NCBI GenBank assembly: GCA_030592025.1 | Contig: JAUUZX010000166.1 | Coordinates: 1-5,216 of the forward strand | Source: a bacterium | GTDB taxonomy: Bacteria > Krumholzibacteriota > Krumholzibacteria > LZORAL124-64-63 | Direction of reading: 5' to 3' | Length of the DNA stretch: 5,216 nt | In this document: piece after piece, positions 1 through 5,216 of the stretch | How the letters are laid out: every line of letters starts with the position of its first letter | Numbering within the stretch: the first letter of the stretch is position 1 | Made by a program: the position numbers and the translations under genes | The notes under the pieces: generated by a model | What the model was told of the DNA's origin: nothing | Database searches by the model: none | What the model saw: only the letters and a program-made list of their open reading frames with translations

Positions 1-1017
1 CATCTCGACCGTGCGGATCTGCACCTCGATGTGCTTGCCGCCGGGGACGCGCACCGTCGAATGGATTGACTGGTACATGTTGGGCTTGGGGGTCGCGATG
101 TAGTCCTTGATGCGGTCGGCCAGGGGCGGAAACTGGGACTGCAGCACCCCCAGGGCGTGGTAGCAGTCGGCCTTGGTCTCGGTGACGATGCGCAGGGCGA
201 GCAGGTCGTACACCCGGTCCAGGCCGATCTCCTGGGCCTGCATCTTGCGGTAGATCGAGTAGAAGTGCTTGGGCCGCCCCTCCACGTGGCAGTGCACGCC
301 GGCGGCGGCGAGGGCCTCGCGCATGGGGCCGGCCAGCTTCTCGATGAGACGCTCGCGCTCAGCCCTGGTCTGCTTGATGCCCGCCTCCACCTCGAAGTAG
401 CGCTCGGGCTGCAGCACCTTGAAGGACAGGTCCTCGAGCTCCCACTTGATGCGGGCGATGCCGAAGCGGTGGGCCAAGGGCGCGTACACGTCCATGGTTT
501 CCTGGGCGATGTCCTGCTGGCGGTCCTCGGACAGGAAGCGGATCGTGCGCATGTTGTGCAGACGGTCGGCGAGCTTGATGAGCACCGTGCGGGGATCCTG
601 GGCGATGGCCAGCACGAGCTTCCGGTAGGTCTCGGCCTTGCGCGCCTCGCGGTTCACGGCGCGGATACCGCTGATCTTCGTCACGCCGTCGACCATGAGG
701 GCGACGTCGGTGCCGAATTTCCGCTTGATGTCCTCGAGGGTGTGCTCCGTGTCCTCCACCACGTCGTGAACCAGGGCCGCGATGAGGGTGTCCACGTCCA
801 GCCGCAGGTCGGCCAGGATGTCGGCCACCGTCAGGGCGTGCAGGAAGAAGGGTTCGCCGCTCTTGCGTTTCTGGCCCTCGTGTGCCTGTGCCGCGAACTC
901 GTAGCCGCGCCAGAGGTGGTCGCCGTCGGCCTGGGGGTTGTAATCGCGAACCTTCTCCTGGATGCCTTCCATGCAGGCGCGCAGATCCGTCTCACCGGTC
1001 GCCCGCTGCGCGTTCAT
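1..1017 (-). CDS. relA: RelA/SpoT-family (p)ppGpp synthetase/hydrolase, N-terminal 339 codons (3' part beyond window)
   Basis: This enzyme makes (p)ppGpp from ATP and GDP/GTP and, in bifunctional members, hydrolyses it; it is the cytosolic hub of the stringent response. Seen in the sequence: the HD hydrolase domain comes first, with AHEGQKRKSGEP at about residues 45-56, H60, H84-D85 followed by E88-D89 (HDVVEDT), and D151 in KLADRLHNMRT. These are the metal- and substrate-binding positions of active hydrolases, so I infer a bifunctional Rel/SpoT-type enzyme rather than a synthetase-only RelA. The synthetase domain follows: GRPKHFYSIYRKM (247-259), D271 in VYDLLALRIV, DYIATPKPNMYQS (305-317), and E331 in EVQIRT. 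The TGS, helical and ACT regions would lie outside the window. The ATG overlaps the recJ stop as ATGA. There is no clear Shine-Dalgarno before it, so translation is probably coupled to recJ. Confidence 0.96.
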   Translation of the reverse strand, partial: MNAQRATGETDLRACMEGIQEKVRDYNPQADGDHLWRGYEFAAQAHEGQKRKSGEPFFLHALTVADILADLRLDVDTLIAALVHDVVEDTEHTLEDIKRKFGTDVALMVDGVTKISGIRAVNREARKAETYRKLVLAIAQDPRTVLIKLADRLHNMRTIRFLSEDRQQDIAQETMDVYAPLAHRFGIARIKWELEDLSFKVLQPERYFEVEAGIKQTRAERERLIEKLAGPMREALAAAGVHCHVEGRPKHFYSIYRKMQAQEIGLDRVYDLLALRIVTETKADCYHALGVLQSQFPPLADRIKDYIATPKPNMYQSIHSTVRVPGGKHIEVQIRTVEM

Positions 1018-2888
1018 TGCGGGGATCCGGGTCGGATGTCCACCAACAGCTGCTGCACCGGGTCGTAGGCGCCGCTGCGGGGGCGGTAGGTGGAACGGCC
1101 CACCTGGAAGAGGATGTCCCAGGTGCGGTCGAGCACGTCGCGGGACCCGTAGCCCTCCCGGTCGAGCATGCGTCGCCAGGCGTCACCGCAGCCGAAGGAG
1201 ACGAACTCGCGGCTGAGCGCCGGCGTGCCGCCGTTGGTGCGGCGCGTGGGTCCCCGGAATGCGAAGCGCAGATGGGCCCCGCCGCTGAGGGATGTGGGCG
1301 GGCGCTGGAGTTCCAGGCCGCAGCAGCGGAACACGGGCTTGCGGTTACCGGCGCCGAAGGGCTCCAGGTACTCCAGCTCCCGCACGAGCCGCGCCACCCC
1401 GTCCGCCTCGAGGTCCCCGAGGCTCAGGTCCAGATCGTACCCCTCGGGCACGGGGCCCGATTCCGGGTTGGCCCGCAACGCCGCCAGGAACGTCTCGCGG
1501 AAGGCGTCGATGTCCCGGGGCCGCAGGGTCATGCCCGCCGCCTGGGCGTGGCCGCCGTAGCGCACGAGATGCCCGGCGCACTGGTCGAGCACGGCCTTGA
1601 CGTCCACCTGGGGCACGCTGCGCGCCGAGCCGCGGGCCTCCTCGCCCTCGACGGCGATGAGGATCACCGGCAGCCGGTACTGCTCCACGAGACGGGCCGC
1701 GCCGATGCCGATGATGCCCTTGTGCCAGTCGCTCGACGCCAGCACCAGGCCGGGCTCGCCACGCTCGACAAAGGGCACCGCCATGGCGATGGCCTCCTCC
1801 TTCAGGAGCAGGTCCTGCTCCTTGCGGCGCGTGTTCGTGCGGTCGGCTTCCGCGGCCAGGCGGCTCGCCGTTTCCGGGTCCCGCGTCAGCAGCAGCTCGA
1901 GGGCCGACATGACCCGGCCGATGCGCCCGCACGCGTTGAGCCGCGGCGCGAGCTGGTAGGCGAAGTCGCTGGTCGTGACGGGGAAGCCCCGGTCCAGGCC
2001 GCTGACCGCCAGCAGGGCCGCCAGGCCCGGCCGGATCGTCGCGCGGTCGTTGAAGCGCTCGAGACCTTTCTTCACCAGCAGCCGGTTCTCGCCGACGAGA
2101 GCCATCTGGTCCGCCACGAGGCCGAGGGCGACGAGGTCCAGCACGCTGACAAGGAAGCCGTCGGGCAGGCACGCGGGGTTCTTCTGCTTCAGCGCCTGGG
2201 CGAACTTGAAGGCGACGGCGACCCCGCACAACTCGGGGTTCGGGTAGCGGTCGCCTTTGCGTCGGGGGTTCACCAGGGCCACCGCCGGCGGCCGCTCCTC
2301 GAAGATGTGGTGGTCGAGCACGACCACGTCCATGCCCAGTTCGTTGGCCAGCACGATCTCCGCCGTGGCCGCCGCGCCGGTGTCCACCGTCAGCAGCAAA
2401 GTCACGCCACGGGACGCCCACTCCCGCACCATGCGGTCGGCCACGCCGTAGCCGTCGGTGGCCCGGTCCGGAACGAACGCGGGCTCGGCCATGACGCGGC
2501 CGCCGTCCACCTGCAGGGCGGCCATGGTCTCGCTCAGCAACGCGCTCCCCGTCAGTCCGTCCACATCGAAATCACCATGGATGGCGACCCGCTCGCAGTG
2601 GGCAGCGGCCCGCATCACGCGGTCCACGGCAACGTCCATCTCCTCCAGGAGGAACGGGTCGTGCATCTGATCGAGGGACGGGTAAAAGAAGCGGTCCATG
2701 TCCCCGGCGCGGACCACGCCACGGCAGGCCAGCACGTTCACCAGCTCGTCGGAGACGGGGAAGTCCAGGGGCAGCTTGCGGCGCATGGCCTGGATCTGCT
2801 CGGCACAGTCCGCCGTATGGGGGCTCCAGGGGCGCCCCGTGAAGATGCCGACCGGACCGTCGGCCTCGAAGTCCATCGCGAATTGCAA
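1014..2888 (-). CDS. recJ: Single-stranded-DNA-specific 5'-3' exonuclease RecJ
   Basis: RecJ degrades single-stranded DNA 5' to 3' in recombination, mismatch and base-excision repair, and at stalled forks. With the chosen TTG start it is 624 residues, somewhat longer than the E. coli enzyme. DHH-domain motifs are all present: HGDFDVDGLTG (about 104-114), TVDTGA (167-172), the DHH triad in VVLDHH (192-194), and NPRRKGDRYPNPELCG (207-222). Further on come APRLNACGRIG (314-324), WHKGIIGIGAARL (388-400), the DHHA1 signature GGHAQAAGM (445-453) and LEPFGAGNRKPVF (508-520), followed by an OB-fold-like tail. The start is a choice. TTG at 2888 has GGGAG five bases upstream. GTG at 2957 would add 23 residues but has no ribosome site and runs through hairpins after rnpB. 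ATG at 2876 is also possible. The stop overlaps the relA ATG. No separate promoter was seen, so transcription probably continues from rnpB. Confidence 0.96.
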   Translation of the reverse strand: MQFAMDFEADGPVGIFTGRPWSPHTADCAEQIQAMRRKLPLDFPVSDELVNVLACRGVVRAGDMDRFFYPSLDQMHDPFLLEEMDVAVDRVMRAAAHCERVAIHGDFDVDGLTGSALLSETMAALQVDGGRVMAEPAFVPDRATDGYGVADRMVREWASRGVTLLLTVDTGAAATAEIVLANELGMDVVVLDHHIFEERPPAVALVNPRRKGDRYPNPELCGVAVAFKFAQALKQKNPACLPDGFLVSVLDLVALGLVADQMALVGENRLLVKKGLERFNDRATIRPGLAALLAVSGLDRGFPVTTSDFAYQLAPRLNACGRIGRVMSALELLLTRDPETASRLAAEADRTNTRRKEQDLLLKEEAIAMAVPFVERGEPGLVLASSDWHKGIIGIGAARLVEQYRLPVILIAVEGEEARGSARSVPQVDVKAVLDQCAGHLVRYGGHAQAAGMTLRPRDIDAFRETFLAALRANPESGPVPEGYDLDLSLGDLEADGVARLVRELEYLEPFGAGNRKPVFRCCGLELQRPPTSLSGGAHLRFAFRGPTRRTNGGTPALSREFVSFGCGDAWRRMLDREGYGSRDVLDRTWDILFQVGRSTYRPRSGAYDPVQQLLVDIRPGSPQ

Positions 2889-2893
2889 CACGT

Positions 2894-2898
2894 CTCCC
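2894..2898 (-). promoter_or_regulatory. Candidate Shine-Dalgarno that sets the recJ start
   Basis: GGGAG on the minus strand ends five bases before a TTG codon at 2888, in frame with recJ. It is too far (17 nt) from the ATG at 2876 and downstream of the GTG at 2957, so it favours the TTG start. The call is inference from spacing only. Confidence 0.5.
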
Positions 2899-2908
2899 GA
2901 ACGGCATG

Positions 2909-2953
2909 CGGCGCCGAGGCGCCGAAGAACGCGGACCACGGCGCGGGGCCGCG
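2909..2953 (-). other. GC-rich hairpins in the rnpB-recJ spacer (weak terminator or leader structure)
   Basis: Two possible stem-loops lie between the rnpB 3' end and recJ. The first pairs CGCGG (2953-2949) with CCGCG (2934-2930), with two more C-G pairs inside after a mismatch, and is followed by TTCTTC. The second, immediately after, is CGGCGC-CTCG-GCGCCG (2924-2909) and has no T tract. Neither is a convincing intrinsic terminator. They could slow polymerase, define the rnpB 3' precursor, or partly uncouple recJ from rnpB. If recJ really starts at the GTG at 2957, this stretch is coding instead. Confidence 0.35.
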
Positions 2954-2973
2954 GCACACGGTAACGGTGTGAC

Positions 2974-3369
2974 GTGAGAAGTCGGTCGTAAGCCGAGTTC
3001 TGTTATCGCACGGGGCACCAAGAGGTGACCGGCGCGACGACAGTCATGTATCTGCGACCGCCGTTGCCGACGGTCTCTAGCGACCTACCCGGGAGTCCTA
3101 GCGAGGCGGGCACCTCGTCCTCCCCTATTTGGTCTTGCTCCAGGTGGGGTTTACCCTGCCACTCCTGTCACCAGGAGCGCGGTGAGCTCTTACCTCACCA
3201 TTTCACCCTTACCGGGACCGAGGCCCCGGCGGTATATTTTCTGTGGCACTTTCCGTGGGATCGCTCCCCCTGGCCGTTAACCAGCACCCTGCCCTATGGA
3301 GCTCGGACTTTCCTCGCACCTCCTGAACCGGGGTTCGGGAAACACGCGACTGTCTCCCCGACTTCTCAC
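2974..3369 (-). ncRNA. rnpB: RNase P RNA, bacterial type A (rnpB)
   Basis: This is the catalytic RNA of ribonuclease P, which with the RnpA protein cleaves the 5' leader from tRNA precursors. The ends form helix P1: twelve perfect pairs, GTGAGAAGTCGG (3369-3358) with its complement at 2985-2974, extendable by three pairs. P2 pairs GACAGTC (3354-3348) with GACTGTC (3045-3039). The conserved core GAGGAAAGTCC (3315-3305) is present, and P4 pairs CCGAG (3306-3302) with CTCGG (2997-2993). That is a compensated change from the CCGGG/CCCGG seen in E. coli. The L15 loop has GGTAA (3155-3151), which binds the tRNA CCA end, followed by GGAGCAAGACCAAATAGGG as in E. coli. An extra hairpin at 3036-3007, between P2 and P4, fits P19, which E. 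coli lacks. The conserved ACAGAACTCGGCTTA lies near the 3' end. About 396 nt; the exact ends are uncertain by a few bases. Confidence 0.97.
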
Positions 3370-3375
3370 ATCGCC

Positions 3376-3404
3376 ATGATAGCCGGATTACGCAGGGATG
3401 TCAC
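3376..3404 (-). promoter_or_regulatory. Sigma-70-type promoter of rnpB
   Basis: The -35 box GTGACA (3404-3399) matches TTGACA at five of six bases. The spacer is exactly 17 bp, and the -10 box TATCAT (3381-3376) matches TATAAT at five of six. The expected start, six or seven bases downstream, is 3370-3369, which is the first base of the P1 helix of rnpB. The agreement between predicted start and RNA end makes this strong. The promoter lies wholly in the 62-nt gap after the RNase H stop codon. No operator was recognised. Confidence 0.8.
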
Positions 3405-3431
3405 AGGAATTTGCGCCGTTCCGGGCCGCGA

Positions 3432-4118
3432 TCAGCCCGCCTCGTCGAGGGCCCGGTTGGCCACGGCGTCGGCGTGGGCGTTGAGGGCGCGCTTTACGTG
3501 CTGCACCCGGAATTCCTTGAGATCCCGGCTGAGGAACACCACCTGCTGGTACAGGGGCCGCAGATCCGGGCTCTTGACCCGGTAGGTGCCGTTGAGCTGG
3601 CGCACGATGAGCTCGCTGTCCATGAACAGGTGGACGCGCTCGACCTGCCACCGCCGGCAGTGCTCGAGGGCCATGACCACCGCCCGGTACTCCGCGACGT
3701 TGTTGGTGGCCCGGCCGATGGCCTCCCCGTGCTCGGCCAGGAGTTCGCCCTTGCGCTGGGCGAAGACCACCCCCACCGAAGACGGGCCCGGATTGCCGCG
3801 GCAGGCGCCATCGGTGTGGACGGTCATGACCGGCGCCCCCTCGGCGGGCAGGGGGTTCGTGGCCAGGTCCGCCGCCGCCGGCAGGACAGGCCAGTCCGGG
3901 TCCGCTCGCCGTGCGCTCCGCTTCGCCGGCCGGTCCTCCGCCAGGGGCGACCCGGCCTCGCCATCCTCGGCCTGGATTTCCCGGCGCCAGATGGCCAGAC
4001 GCCGCCGCAGTTCCCGGACCGACAACCCGCACTCGCGGGCCAGGGAGCGCAGATCGCTGCTCCGTTCCAGGGTGCGCAGCAATTCCATGATGGTCTCGGG
4101 GTTTCCGGCAGAATTCAC
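3432..4118 (-). CDS. RNase HI-family protein with N-terminal helix-turn-helix-like extension
   Basis: RNase HI enzymes cut the RNA strand of RNA:DNA hybrids such as R-loops and primers. The C-terminal domain (about residues 98-228) carries the four acidic catalytic residues: D103 in TDGACRGNPGP, E143 in TNNVAEYRA, D167 in FMDSELIV, and D217 in NAHADAVAN. It resembles the short RNase H branch often annotated as 'ribonuclease HI family' or 'reverse transcriptase-like' rather than E. coli RnhA itself. The first 97 residues are an extension. Residues 9-48 look like a small helical domain with a helix-turn-helix pattern (SLARECGLSVRELRRRL); about 50 charged, proline-rich linker residues follow. 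The start is GTG at 4118 because AAAGGA lies seven bases upstream; an upstream in-frame start would run into the zinc-ribbon gene. The gap to that gene is 29 nt, so the two are probably co-transcribed. In vivo RNase H activity is inferred from the intact active site. Confidence 0.92.
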   Translation of the reverse strand: MNSAGNPETIMELLRTLERSSDLRSLARECGLSVRELRRRLAIWRREIQAEDGEAGSPLAEDRPAKRSARRADPDWPVLPAAADLATNPLPAEGAPVMTVHTDGACRGNPGPSSVGVVFAQRKGELLAEHGEAIGRATNNVAEYRAVVMALEHCRRWQVERVHLFMDSELIVRQLNGTYRVKSPDLRPLYQQVVFLSRDLKEFRVQHVKRALNAHADAVANRALDEAG

Positions 4119-4125
4119 GGACGGT

Positions 4126-4131
4126 TCCTTT
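4126..4131 (-). promoter_or_regulatory. Shine-Dalgarno of the RNase H gene
   Basis: AAAGGA on the minus strand sits seven bases before the GTG at 4118, in the 29-nt gap after the zinc-ribbon gene's stop codon. It decides the start over the upstream in-frame codon at 4256, which would overlap the neighbour by more than 100 nt. Confidence 0.7.
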
Positions 4132-4147
4132 CGCTGGTCGGCATCGC

Positions 4148-4834
4148 TCAACGCCAGGGCCGGTGAACGACGAAGCGGGTGCAGGTGGTGCAGCGGACGA
4201 GAGCTTGCCCCTTGTCGACGGCGATGGCCTGATGGGCCGGCAACAAACCGAAGCAACCGGAACAGGCACCGTTCTCGAGCCGGGCCACGGATCGCCCATC
4301 GCCCCGGCGCAGCCGAACCACGTGACGGGCCACGTCCGGCGGCAGCATGGCCATGAGGCGCCGGATCTCAGCCACGGTTTCCGCCTCGAGGGCCGCAGCC
4401 TTGGGCTCGGCCTCCGCCAGGGTGGAGGCCTCACGGCGCGCCTCGCCGGCCTCGCCGGACCGTTCGTCGGCCTCCTCGAGCAGGTCCAGGGCCTCGGTCT
4501 CGAGCTTGTCGAGCCGCCGCACCTGGGCGGAGATCTCCTCGGTCAGGGCACGGTGCTGGCGACGGTCCGCCAGGCCGACCAGACGTTCCCGCCGGGCCAC
4601 GATCCCCGCCTCCAGTTCACGGATTTCCCGATCCCGGCGCCGGTACCCGCTCTCGGCCTCGCGACGGGCGCCATCGGCCACGTCGGCATCCTCGCCGTAC
4701 TCCGCGGCAAGCTCTCCACGGCCACGGGTGCGCTTGCGCAGACGATCGAGGGTCGCCCGCGCCCCGGCCAGTTCATCTTCGCACTCCGCGAGTTCCACGA
4801 GCACGTCGATCACGATGCGGATGTCCATGTCCAT
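4148..4834 (-). CDS. Coiled-coil protein with C-terminal C4 zinc ribbon (COG1579, CdsZ/HP0958-like)
   Basis: The predicted 228-residue protein has two parts. Residues about 9-160 are rich in E, R, L and A with heptad-like spacing and almost no proline, so they should form a long antiparallel coiled coil. A basic turn, ADRRQHRALTEEI (about 89-101), sits where family members have a conserved motif. The tail holds a zinc ribbon with cysteines at 191, 194, 215 and 218 (CSGC and CTTC). This layout is that of COG1579, 'Zn-ribbon protein, possibly nucleic-acid-binding'. Helicobacter HP0958 and the chlamydial CdsZ, tied to flagellar or secretion-system assembly, belong to it. Its function in most bacteria is unknown, and nothing here points to secretion. 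The start chosen is ATG at 4834; a second ATG at 4828 is possible. GGAAGG lies about 14 nt upstream, rather far. The frame is open back to 4927 but crosses the upstream terminator. It is the first gene of the protein-coding run. Confidence 0.88.
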   Translation of the reverse strand: MDMDIRIVIDVLVELAECEDELAGARATLDRLRKRTRGRGELAAEYGEDADVADGARREAESGYRRRDREIRELEAGIVARRERLVGLADRRQHRALTEEISAQVRRLDKLETEALDLLEEADERSGEAGEARREASTLAEAEPKAAALEAETVAEIRRLMAMLPPDVARHVVRLRRGDGRSVARLENGACSGCFGLLPAHQAIAVDKGQALVRCTTCTRFVVHRPWR

Positions 4835-4863
4835 GAAACCGACTTTGGCCTTCCCGACCGGTG

Positions 4864-4888
4864 TTGCCAAGGCAAATCCGGCGCCGGA
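4864..4888. repeat. Two adjacent short palindromes upstream of the zinc-ribbon gene
   Basis: TTGCC-AA-GGCAA (4864-4875) is followed one base later by the perfect 12-bp palindrome TCCGGCGCCGGA (4877-4888). Both lie in the short stretch between the terminator's T run and the start of the zinc-ribbon gene, where its promoter or leader should be. They may be operator half-sites or leader hairpins, or chance symmetry in GC-rich DNA. I could not find a convincing promoter here: the best fit is TTGGCA-17-CAAAGT, which has a poor -10. Confidence 0.3.
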
Positions 4889-4892
4889 CACG

Positions 4893-4914
4893 AAAAAGGG
4901 TGCACAAGGCACCC
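4893..4914 (-). terminator. Intrinsic terminator of the tRNA unit
   Basis: On the minus strand GGGTGC (4914-4909) pairs perfectly with GCACCC (4903-4898) around a five-base loop, CTTGT, and is followed at once by five T (4897-4893). It lies about 105 nt downstream of the tRNA-Val CCA end and 58 bases before the zinc-ribbon start codon, so it most likely ends the tRNA transcript. The roughly 105-nt trailer between shows no gene that I can support. Some read-through into the following genes is possible. Confidence 0.75.
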
Positions 4915-5019
4915 TCGTTCTCTCCACTCGTCCATGGATTTGCGGGGGCGCCGGGGCTTGAGGATCCCCTGCGCGTCTCGCTTGGCCCGGTGAACCGGAC
5001 CGGCTCCGGCAGATGATGA

Positions 5020-5096
5020 TGGTGGGCGATACTGGACTCGAACCAGTGACCTCTCGCGTGTGAGGCGAGCGCTCTAGCCAGCTGAGCTAATCGCCC
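5020..5096 (-). tRNA. tRNA-Val (anticodon CAC)
   Basis: A full cloverleaf of 77 nt including an encoded CCA decodes GUG valine codons. The acceptor stem GGGCGAT pairs with ATCGCCC and the discriminator is A. The D arm is GCTC/GAGC. The anticodon stem CTCGC/GCGAG encloses the loop CTCACAC, giving anticodon CAC at 5062-5060. The T arm is ACTGG-TTCGAGT-CCAGT. It lies 37 nt downstream of the preceding tRNA gene and is probably co-transcribed with it. CCA is encoded at 5022-5020, so CCA addition is needed only for repair. Confidence 0.95.
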
Positions 5097-5133
5097 GGGA
5101 ACCTGCCGCGGCCGGTGCGACGGTCCGGAAACC

Positions 5134-5210
5134 TGGTGGGCCCACCAGGACTTGAACCTGGGACCGGCCGGTTATGAGCCGGCTGCTCTAACCATCTGAG
5201 CTATAGGCCC
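5134..5210 (-). tRNA. tRNA with CAT anticodon, probably tRNA-Ile2 (or elongator tRNA-Met)
   Basis: A complete 77-nt cloverleaf with encoded CCA at 5136-5134. The acceptor GGGCCTA pairs with TGGGCCC (one G-U), and the discriminator is A. The D arm is GCTC/GAGC. The anticodon stem GCCGG/CCGGC holds the loop CTCATAA, giving anticodon CAT at 5176-5174. The T arm is CCAGG-TTCAAGT-CCTGG. It is not the initiator, because the first acceptor pair is a normal G-C and the anticodon stem lacks the three G-C pair signature. The stretch from the D loop through the variable loop closely resembles tRNA-Ile2 as I recall it from Bacillus, whose C34 is converted to lysidine by TilS to read AUA. E. coli elongator tRNA-Met shares the CTCATAA loop, so the identity is not settled. 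Its promoter would lie beyond the right edge. Confidence 0.9.
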
Positions 5211-5216
5211 ATGACC

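Noticed and set aside
157..1068. A 303-codon plus-strand open frame antisense to relA
   Set aside because: The minus strand encodes an intact, conserved Rel enzyme here. The plus-strand product has no known motif and the frame is open only because of high GC.
882..2972. A 696-codon open frame on the plus strand antisense to recJ
   Set aside because: It mirrors the RecJ gene, whose motifs are unmistakable. Its protein is rich in A, G, R, H and V with no recognisable domain, as expected for the opposite strand of GC-rich coding DNA.
3025..3585. A 186-codon plus-strand open frame over the RNase P RNA
   Set aside because: It is the antisense of a structured RNA gene and the end of the RNase H gene, with no domain or ribosome site of note.
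3388..4434. A 348-codon minus-strand open frame overlapping the RNase H and zinc-ribbon genes
   Set aside because: It runs in another frame through two genes with clear conserved motifs and ends within the rnpB promoter. Its composition is the usual R/P/G-rich shadow of GC-rich coding sequence.
4835..4927. A 31-residue N-terminal extension of the zinc-ribbon protein from an ATG at 4927
   Set aside because: It would translate through the intrinsic terminator hairpin and T run. The family begins near the ATG at 4834.
4915..5019. A possible small gene in the roughly 105-nt trailer after tRNA-Val
   Set aside because: I found no cloverleaf, no good ribosome site with an open frame, and no conserved RNA motif. 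It looks like trailer sequence leading to the terminator.
1..5216. A novel defence system, mobile element or CRISPR array
   Set aside because: No direct repeats, transposase, integrase or spacer array was seen. All genes belong to known housekeeping families in an orderly same-strand run.

Overview
The window is a stretch of GC-rich bacterial chromosome in which every supported gene lies on the minus strand. Transcription therefore runs from the right end to the left end. The organism cannot be named from this sequence. The RNase P RNA is of the ancestral A type with an added P19 hairpin, and the proteins are ordinary housekeeping families. That fits a GC-rich Gram-negative-type lineage, for example within the deltaproteobacterial or FCB-related phyla, but this is only a guess. 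Very long open frames on the plus strand are mirror images of the GC-rich genes.

In transcription order, the right end holds two tRNA genes, both with an encoded CCA end. The first has a CAT anticodon (probably the lysidine-modified Ile2 type, possibly elongator Met) and the second is tRNA-Val(CAC). About 105 nt further on is an intrinsic terminator, GGGTGC-CTTGT-GCACCC followed by five T, which closes the tRNA unit. Next comes a 228-residue coiled-coil protein with a C-terminal four-cysteine zinc ribbon (COG1579, CdsZ/HP0958-like). After a 29-nt gap lies a 228-residue RNase HI-family protein that carries an N-terminal helix-turn-helix-like extension.

A good sigma-70-type promoter (GTGACA-17-TATCAT) sits in the 62-nt gap after the RNase H gene and drives rnpB, the RNase P RNA of about 396 nt. 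Its ends pair perfectly over 12 bp. The single-stranded-DNA exonuclease gene recJ starts about 85 nt beyond the rnpB 3' end. The spacer has GC-rich hairpins but no convincing terminator. The recJ stop codon overlaps by 4 nt (ATGA) the start of a (p)ppGpp synthetase/hydrolase gene (relA/spoT family), which runs off the left end after 339 codons.

The theme is nucleic-acid maintenance plus the stringent response: tRNAs, the ribozyme that matures them, RNA:DNA hybrid removal, DNA repair and the alarmone enzyme. All families are well known and I see no mobile element, CRISPR array or new multi-gene system. The points of interest are architectural: rnpB inside a protein-coding run with its own promoter, tight recJ-relA coupling, the uncertain recJ start, and the N-terminal extension of the RNase H.
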